This document shows positions 59,081-64,000 of a stretch of 64,000 nt of DNA, piece after piece. Under the pieces are notes generated by a model that saw only the letters and a program-made list of their open reading frames with translations, was not told the origin of the DNA and made no database searches. The stretch is from Bacillota bacterium. GTDB lineage: Bacteria; Bacillota; Clostridia; Christensenellales; Aristaeellaceae. Position 1 is the stretch's first letter. Each line of letters starts with the position of its first letter. The stretch is from positions 372,001 to 436,000 of the forward strand of contig JAEZIN010000006.1 of assembly GCA_023436585.1 (NCBI GenBank), read 5' to 3'. The translations under genes and the position numbers were made by a program.

Positions 59081-61555
59081 TCACGCCTTGGCCTGTTCTT
59101 CTTCCAGGTCCACTTTTTTGGACAGCTTTTCAAAGGCGATCTTTCCATCCTGTACAAACAGGTGCACATCGTCGCCCAGGGCCAGCTTTCCGGCGATAAT
59201 CTCCTCGCTCAAAGCATCCTCCACCGTACGCTGGATCACCCTGCGCAGAGGCCTGGCGCCATACTGCGGATCGTACCCTTCCTTGGAAAGAAGGGCTACC
59301 ACCTCATCCTCAAATTTCAGGTGCATGCCCCGTTTTTGAAGCCGGTCAGCTACCTGAGACAACATCAAATAGGCGATCTTATCAATGTCGCCTTGGTCCA
59401 GGGCGTGGAAGACGATAAGCTCATCCACACGGTTGATGAATTCGGGGCGGAAAATATCCTTGACCTCCTTCATCACCTGTTCCTTCATGGTTTCATAGTT
59501 GCGGGCCAGATCGATGGCGCTGCCGAAGCCCAGCACGCGGCTGTGACCGATGGCGTGGGCGCCGGCGTTGGAGGTCATGACGATGATGGTGTTCTTGAAG
59601 TTTACCACGCGCCCCGTATTGTCGGTCAGCCGGCCATCCTCCATGATTTGAAGCAGAATGTTGAAAACGTCGGGATGCGCTTTTTCCACTTCATCCAGCA
59701 GCACCACGCTGTAGGGCTTGCGCCGTACGGCTTCGGTTAATTGCCCGCCTTCCTCATAACCCACATAGCCCGGCGGGGAACCGATGAGTCGGGATACGGT
59801 ATGCTTTTCCATGTACTCGGACATGTCGACGCGAATCAGCGCATCCTCATCGCCGAACATGGCCTCGCCCAGCGCCCGGCACAGTTCAGTCTTGCCAACG
59901 CCTGTTGGTCCCAGAAAGATAAAGGAGCCGATGGGCCGCTTGGGGTCCTGCAAGCCGGCGCGCGCCCTTCTTATGGCGCGGCTGACAGCCTTGACCGCCT
60001 CTTCCTGGCCAATGACGCGCTTATGCAACACTTCCTCCAGGTGCAATAGCCGCTGGCTTTCTCCCTCGGTCATCTTTTTGACGGGGATCCCCGTCCAGCT
60101 GGATACGATTTGCGCGATTTCTTCCTCGGTGACGATATCGCGGGAGGCGCTCTTTTTTTGCTCCCAGGCGGTGCGAAGGCTATCAATTTCTCCCCGTAGC
60201 TTCCGTTCCTGATCGCGAAGACCCGCCGCCTTCTCATAATCCTGGCGTGCGATGGCTTCCTTTTTTTCAGTAATAACGGCAGCCAATTGCGCTTCCTGAC
60301 TCTTTACATCCGGCGGCGCGGTATACGACTGGATGCGCACGCGGGACGCGGCCTCGTCCATCAGGTCGATGGCCTTGTCGGGCAGGAACCGGTCGGAAAT
60401 GTACCTGTCGGACAGGGATACGGCGGCCTGCAAGGCGTCGTCGGTGATGCGCACCTTGTGGTGGGCCTCATACTTGTCGCGAAGGCCCCTTAAAATCTCC
60501 AACGCTTCCTCGGCGGAGGGCTCACCCACCGTCACGGGCTGGAAGCGGCGCTCCAGCGCGGCATCCTTTTCAATATGTTTCCGGTACTCGTCCAGGGTGG
60601 TGGCGCCGATGCATTGTACCTCACCCCTGGCCAGGGCGGGCTTCAAAATATTGGCGGCATCCATGGAGCCTTCCGCTTTCCCGGCGCCTACCAGGGTGTG
60701 GATTTCGTCGATGAACAGGATAATGTTCCCCGCCTTGCGGACCTCGGCGATGGCGTTTTTCAGCCTTTCCTCGAATTCGCCGCGGTACTTGCTGCCGGCG
60801 ATGAGGCTGCCCATGTCCAGCGTCATGACCTTTTTATCCTTGAGGATTTCGGGGATGTTGTCGCCGACAATCCTCTGGGCCAGGCCTTCCACCACGGCAC
60901 TTTTGCCTACGCCGGGCTCGCCAATCAATACGGGATTGTTCTTGGTGCGGCGGCTTAAAATCTGCACGATGCGCTCAATCTCCTGGTTCCGGCCGATGAC
61001 CGGGTCGAGCTCGCCGCCGCGGGCAGCCTGGGTCAAATCTCGGCCATACTGGTTGAGCACAGGCGTATCGGATTTGGAGGCTGCGGCGGCGGGCTTGCCT
61101 TCCTTTTCGTTTTCCATATCCTCGGACTTCATAAGCGCAAGGATTCCTTCCCGCAGCTTTTCCCCGTCGACCTCCATCTCCCGCAGGATGTTGTAGGCGA
61201 CGCCTTCCCCTTCCCGCAATATGGCCAGCCAGAAATGCTCCGCCCCCACAAAGGTATGGTTCAAGCGGCGGGATTCGATCATACTGGCTTCCAGTATCTT
61301 TTTGCCGCGGGGCGTAAGCTCCAGCGCGCCGCTGACCTCATCCTCCCCGCGGCCTATGAGGGCGACCACACGTTCCATTACGGCGTCGTAGGTCACGTTT
61401 TCCAACAAAGCGCGGATGGGTTCGCCGGGTTCCTTCAACAGGCCCAGCAGTAAATGCTCCGTGCCGACATAATGGTGTTTCAGTTCAATGGCGGCCTGCT
61501 GGGCATAAGTAAGCGCCTTTTGGGCCCTTTCCGTAAATCTTCCGAACAATGCCAT
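59081..61555 (-). CDS. clpC: ATP-dependent Clp protease ATP-binding subunit ClpC
   Basis: An 824-residue Hsp100 unfoldase that feeds substrates to ClpP. It has the repeated N domain (FTERAQKALTYAQQAAIELK), first AAA+ module with GEPGVGKSAVVEGL and IDEIHTLVGAG, a UVR motif in the middle domain (EKKEAIARQDYEKAAGLRDQ), and the second AAA+ module with FLGPTGVGKTELCRALGE. It works with McsB-phosphoarginine marks. It is the last gene of the ctsR-mcsA-mcsB-clpC operon, as in Bacillus. Confidence 0.97.
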   Translation of the reverse strand: MALFGRFTERAQKALTYAQQAAIELKHHYVGTEHLLLGLLKEPGEPIRALLENVTYDAVMERVVALIGRGEDEVSGALELTPRGKKILEASMIESRRLNHTFVGAEHFWLAILREGEGVAYNILREMEVDGEKLREGILALMKSEDMENEKEGKPAAAASKSDTPVLNQYGRDLTQAARGGELDPVIGRNQEIERIVQILSRRTKNNPVLIGEPGVGKSAVVEGLAQRIVGDNIPEILKDKKVMTLDMGSLIAGSKYRGEFEERLKNAIAEVRKAGNIILFIDEIHTLVGAGKAEGSMDAANILKPALARGEVQCIGATTLDEYRKHIEKDAALERRFQPVTVGEPSAEEALEILRGLRDKYEAHHKVRITDDALQAAVSLSDRYISDRFLPDKAIDLMDEAASRVRIQSYTAPPDVKSQEAQLAAVITEKKEAIARQDYEKAAGLRDQERKLRGEIDSLRTAWEQKKSASRDIVTEEEIAQIVSSWTGIPVKKMTEGESQRLLHLEEVLHKRVIGQEEAVKAVSRAIRRARAGLQDPKRPIGSFIFLGPTGVGKTELCRALGEAMFGDEDALIRVDMSEYMEKHTVSRLIGSPPGYVGYEEGGQLTEAVRRKPYSVVLLDEVEKAHPDVFNILLQIMEDGRLTDNTGRVVNFKNTIIVMTSNAGAHAIGHSRVLGFGSAIDLARNYETMKEQVMKEVKDIFRPEFINRVDELIVFHALDQGDIDKIAYLMLSQVADRLQKRGMHLKFEDEVVALLSKEGYDPQYGARPLRRVIQRTVEDALSEEIIAGKLALGDDVHLFVQDGKIAFEKLSKKVDLEEEQAKA

Positions 61556-61567
61556 GTTTCTTCCTCC

Positions 61568-62575
61568 TTAGCTGCTCTGGAGCTTTTGCCTGATGTAGCG
61601 GCTCCTGGCAATATCCAATTCTCTGCCTTTAAGTGTTTTGTTGGCGATTTTCATAATGTGGGCGTCCTGGGCCCCCGGCAAAAGCTCATCCGCCGTTTTT
61701 AGGGGGATGGGCAAAAGCTCCAGTGCGCAGCCCAACCGCAGGTTGGACCAGTGCTGCATAAATTCCTGCAGGTCCATCCTCCTGGCGTACTGCAAAGCGC
61801 CCAGCGAGCGGAAGACCTGGTCCTCCAACGCCGTATTGTCGCCTGCGGATGCCCGCTTTTGAAGGTTCCGCTCCATGTCGATGATCTGCCGGCCGACACC
61901 GCTTACAGCTTCTATGATCTCCGCCTCGGTGCGGCCCAAGGTCACCTGGTTGCTTACCTGATACAGATTCCCCTGCGCCTCGCTGCCTTCCCCGTATATG
62001 CCCCGTATGGTCAGCCCCAGCTTGGAAACGGATGTGCTTACGTTGCCCATTTGCTTGAACATGGTAAGCAACGGCAGGTGCAGCATCAGCGACGCCCGCA
62101 TACCGGTGCCCGTATTGGTTGGGCAGGCGGTCAGGTAACCCAGTTGCCCGTCAAAGGCGAATGCGATGTGCCTCTGCAGAGCGTCCTCCACCTCGTAGGC
62201 GTTTTCGGCGGCCTTTTGTAGCTGCTGGCCCGGCTGCAGCGACTGCAGCCGCAAATGGTCTTCCTCGTTGATCATCAGGCAGATAGCCTGGTCATCCCTG
62301 ATCAGCACCGCGCCTGTCTGGTTGTTCTGCATCAGGTCACGGCTGATGAGGTGGCTTTCCACCAGGGACAGCCGTTCCCGGCTGTTCAGGTCCATCATTT
62401 TGTACAGCGCGTACACGCTGGTATCCTTGGGTTCTGATGCCAGGGCGTTTACCACCCTGTCGATGCAAATTTGAGCGATGGCGTCGCTCCTGACGGATGA
62501 GAAGGGCAAGTCCTCATAATTGCGTGCCAGGCGCACGCGGGAGGATACCACCACATCCAATTCATGATCCATCAT
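61568..62575 (-). CDS. mcsB: Protein arginine kinase McsB
   Basis: A 335-residue phosphagen-kinase-fold protein that phosphorylates arginine to mark proteins for ClpCP and inactivates CtsR. Typical stretches are SSRVRLARNYEDLPFSS, YLTACPTNTGTGMRASLMLH with the catalytic cysteine, and RGIYGEGSEAQGNLYQVSNQ. The ATG at 62575 overlaps the mcsA stop by ATGA. Length is as usual. Confidence 0.95.
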   Translation of the reverse strand: MMDHELDVVVSSRVRLARNYEDLPFSSVRSDAIAQICIDRVVNALASEPKDTSVYALYKMMDLNSRERLSLVESHLISRDLMQNNQTGAVLIRDDQAICLMINEEDHLRLQSLQPGQQLQKAAENAYEVEDALQRHIAFAFDGQLGYLTACPTNTGTGMRASLMLHLPLLTMFKQMGNVSTSVSKLGLTIRGIYGEGSEAQGNLYQVSNQVTLGRTEAEIIEAVSGVGRQIIDMERNLQKRASAGDNTALEDQVFRSLGALQYARRMDLQEFMQHWSNLRLGCALELLPIPLKTADELLPGAQDAHIMKIANKTLKGRELDIARSRYIRQKLQSS

Positions 62576-63072
62576 GGCTTGCATTCCTCCCCCGCGGCAC
62601 AGGTCAGTTGGCGGAGCTGGTCACGAAGGACAGCCGCCTCCTCAAAGTTTTCCGCCGACACCGCCCGATCCATACGGCTGCGCAGGGAGGCGATCATCTT
62701 CTTTTTCTCCTGCACCTGGGCATTGAACAACGGCATCCGCCCCGCGTGTTGGGTCCGGCCATGAATACGAGAGAGCAGCGGCTTCAACTGCTCACGAAAG
62801 TCCTCATAACATTGGGCACAGCCCAGCTTGCCTGTATTTTGAAATTCCTCATACGTCAAATGGCACCTGGAGCAGGTGAGCAGCGGCGCTTTTTCCTGCT
62901 GGTTGATGGAGGACATCAGCGACGACAAAAAGCCTTGTATGTCCCCCTGCTGAATGCTGTTTTGTATCTTGCTGACGCAGCCCTTGCATAAATGCCGGGT
63001 GGCCGTTTCGCCGTTCACCAATACGGTAATTACCACCGAAGCCTGGTTCTGGCCGCATTCTTCACATAACAT
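62572..63072 (-). CDS. mcsA: McsA, activator of McsB
   Basis: A 166-residue zinc-binding protein. Cysteine pairs are in MLCEECGQNQASVV, HLCKGCVSK, LTCSRCHLTYEEF and LGCAQCYEDF, followed by a C-terminal UVR motif (RMDRAVSAENFEEAAVLRDQ). It activates McsB kinase and couples it to ClpC. It lies between ctsR and mcsB. Confidence 0.95.
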   Translation of the reverse strand: MLCEECGQNQASVVITVLVNGETATRHLCKGCVSKIQNSIQQGDIQGFLSSLMSSINQQEKAPLLTCSRCHLTYEEFQNTGKLGCAQCYEDFREQLKPLLSRIHGRTQHAGRMPLFNAQVQEKKKMIASLRSRMDRAVSAENFEEAAVLRDQLRQLTCAAGEECKP

Positions 63073-63102
63073 AATAGTCTCCTTTGGGCTTATGCCATCT
63101 TG

Positions 63103-63588
63103 TCATTGGGTTTCCGCCGTGTGACGGTGCTGCTGGGCCACGGTGAGCAGTATGCTGCGTAGGATCCTGGCCCTGGCCGCGTCTTTCAGCGCATTGGGGA
63201 GCGGCAGGGAAAGCGCCCGCTGGGAGACAGCCGCCGCCATCAGTTGCGCCCCTTCCCGGGATACAAGCTCCCGCTCCCGAAGCTGCCCGATCAGATGCAT
63301 GGCTTCCGTTTCGCCGATGGATTCCCCGATGCGTTCATGAATCAGGTACAAAAGATGCTCCCCTGCGCTTTGCTCCATGCGCACGATGCGGATGTATCCG
63401 CCGCCGCCTCTTCTGCTCTCTATAATATATCCATGATCGGGGGTAAAACGTGTGGCCAGCACATAATTGATCTGCGACGGCGCGCAATTAAAATATTCCG
63501 CCAGCTCATTTCGCTTCAGTTCCACCTCCGGCTCATCCTGCTGGAGCATGGCCTTGATGAACTGTTCTATGGTATCGCTCAATCGCAT
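63103..63588 (-). CDS. ctsR: Class III heat-shock repressor CtsR
   Basis: A 161-residue CtsR. The winged-helix region has the DNA-contacting RGGGGYIRIVRM beta wing, preceded by AEYFNCAPSQINYVLATRFT. It represses clp genes by binding direct heptad repeats and is released by McsB. The start follows GAGGGATGTAAT. A matching operator lies 30 bases upstream, so the operon is autoregulated. Confidence 0.95.
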   Translation of the reverse strand: MRLSDTIEQFIKAMLQQDEPEVELKRNELAEYFNCAPSQINYVLATRFTPDHGYIIESRRGGGGYIRIVRMEQSAGEHLLYLIHERIGESIGETEAMHLIGQLRERELVSREGAQLMAAAVSQRALSLPLPNALKDAARARILRSILLTVAQQHRHTAETQ

Positions 63589-63607
63589 ATTACATCCCTC
63601 ATTTCCT

Positions 63608-63636
63608 GGTCAAAAATTATCTGACTATCTTTGACC
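63608..63636 (-). promoter_or_regulatory. CtsR operator
   Basis: On the minus strand GGTCAAA-GAT-AGTCAGA (63620-63636) matches the tandem-heptad CtsR box with two changes in the second heptad. A further GGTCAAA is on the plus strand at 63608-63614, making the site partly symmetric. Confidence 0.85.
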
Positions 63637-63642
63637 AATTTT

Positions 63643-63671
63643 ATTTTACCATGCTGAATGCGAAAAATCAA
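63643..63671 (-). promoter_or_regulatory. Promoter of the ctsR operon
   Basis: On the minus strand TTGATT (63666-63671) and TAAAAT (63643-63648) are 17 bases apart. The CtsR box begins about at the predicted transcription start, where bound repressor would block initiation. Confidence 0.7.
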
Positions 63672-63840
63672 TGACTCTCCCCCTAAAAAAATGCCCGGAT
63701 GGGAACAAGCATGCCCCGTTCGGACAAAAACCGCCTGAAACGGATCATTCTATAATGTAAAAACGTACAAAATGAATATACAAATATCAAGCATTCGTGG
63801 TAATATAAGTCTACTTAGGATGCATTTGGGGGTGTATGGA

Positions 63841-64000
63841 TTGAAAACCAGATTTGGAAAATTTCTCGCGTTAGGCTTGGCGGTATGCTTATCCATGGTT
63901 TTGCTTCTCTCCGCGCTGCCGGCCGCCCAGGCCGCAGGATCGGGGGACGATATTACCGCATCCGGCTGCAATTACCCCACGACGCTTACGGAGGGCCAGG
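63841..64000 (+). CDS. Secreted protein, N-terminal part only (edge of window)
   Basis: A gene starting at TTG with a GGGGGTG site before it runs off the right edge; 53 codons are visible. It begins MKTRFGKFLALGLAVCLSMV and continues through a hydrophobic core to AAQAAGSG, a clear signal peptide with a likely AQA-A cleavage site. The visible mature part is too short to assign. A TATAAT at 63751-63756 may belong to its promoter. An ATG four bases upstream is out of frame and stops at once. Confidence 0.75.
   Translation, partial: MKTRFGKFLALGLAVCLSMVLLLSALPAAQAAGSGDDITASGCNYPTTLTEGQ

Overview
The window looks like chromosomal core DNA of an anaerobic, probably spore-forming Firmicute of class Clostridia, possibly Christensenellales-like; that placement is an inference from gene content. 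The evidence is a V/A-type ATPase operon in the Enterococcus order (F-I-K-E-C-G), a four-subunit NAD(P)-linked [FeFe] hydrogenase, a SpoIID/LytB-domain protein, a SpoVB-like flippase, a DarA-HolB-RicT block, and a CtsR-McsA-McsB-ClpC operon with a CtsR box. I see no phage, transposase or CRISPR array. Most genes are moderately GC-rich; a few AT-richer islands stand out (about 10.2-11.3 kb, 33.4-34.8 kb, 57.1-58.9 kb).

Layout. 1-5.3 kb (minus): uracil phosphoribosyltransferase followed by the V-ATPase genes in one tight run, behind a strong promoter and an unexplained leader of about 230 nt. 5.7-10.1 kb (plus): lgt-like, nicotinate phosphoribosyltransferase, serine hydrolase and recX, closed by a terminator. 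10.4-11.2 kb: an AT-rich gene for an exported protein with eight CxxC motifs, flanked by two nearly identical palindromes. 11.4-21.1 kb (minus): a hydrogenase locus in two blocks. The upstream block has a SPOR protein, a DRTGG protein, an RsbW-like ATPase, a sensory-type [FeFe]-hydrogenase homologue, a VOC protein, a second DRTGG protein and a PHP phosphoesterase. The downstream block has the catalytic subunits HndA, HndB, HndC and HndD, with a second HATPase protein inserted. 21.2-24.7 kb: DUF6062 protein, dCMP deaminase, SpoVB-like flippase and a TrmN6-like methyltransferase. 24.7-29 kb: a 1418-residue SpoIID/LytB protein with eleven SH3 repeats. 29.3-32.9 kb: ferredoxin, RicT, HolB, DarA and MTA/SAH nucleosidase. 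33.2 kb: tRNA-Ala(CGC).

33.4-47.6 kb is accessory in character: two exported or surface-type proteins (SH3, LysM), the LigD/Ku end-joining pair, an adenylyltransferase-like protein, an arginine-deiminase-like enzyme, two beta-propellers, a GNAT, a MATE pump and a Cu/Zn-SOD-like protein. 47.6-55.4 kb (minus): PmbA/TldD, beta-phosphoglucomutase, and a TPR protein with the MrfB-like exonuclease and MrfA-like helicase. 55.6-58.9 kb: a flavoprotein oxidase, an APH-like kinase and a DUF6273 protein. 59-63.6 kb (minus): the class III heat-shock operon. At the right edge a secreted protein begins from a TTG codon.

The most interesting structures are the hydrogenase locus with its paired regulators, the structured leader of upp, a 79-nt nested palindrome between tldD and pmbA, the palindrome-flanked CxxC gene, and a convergent pair with no intergenic space whose nearest terminator lies beyond the opposing gene.
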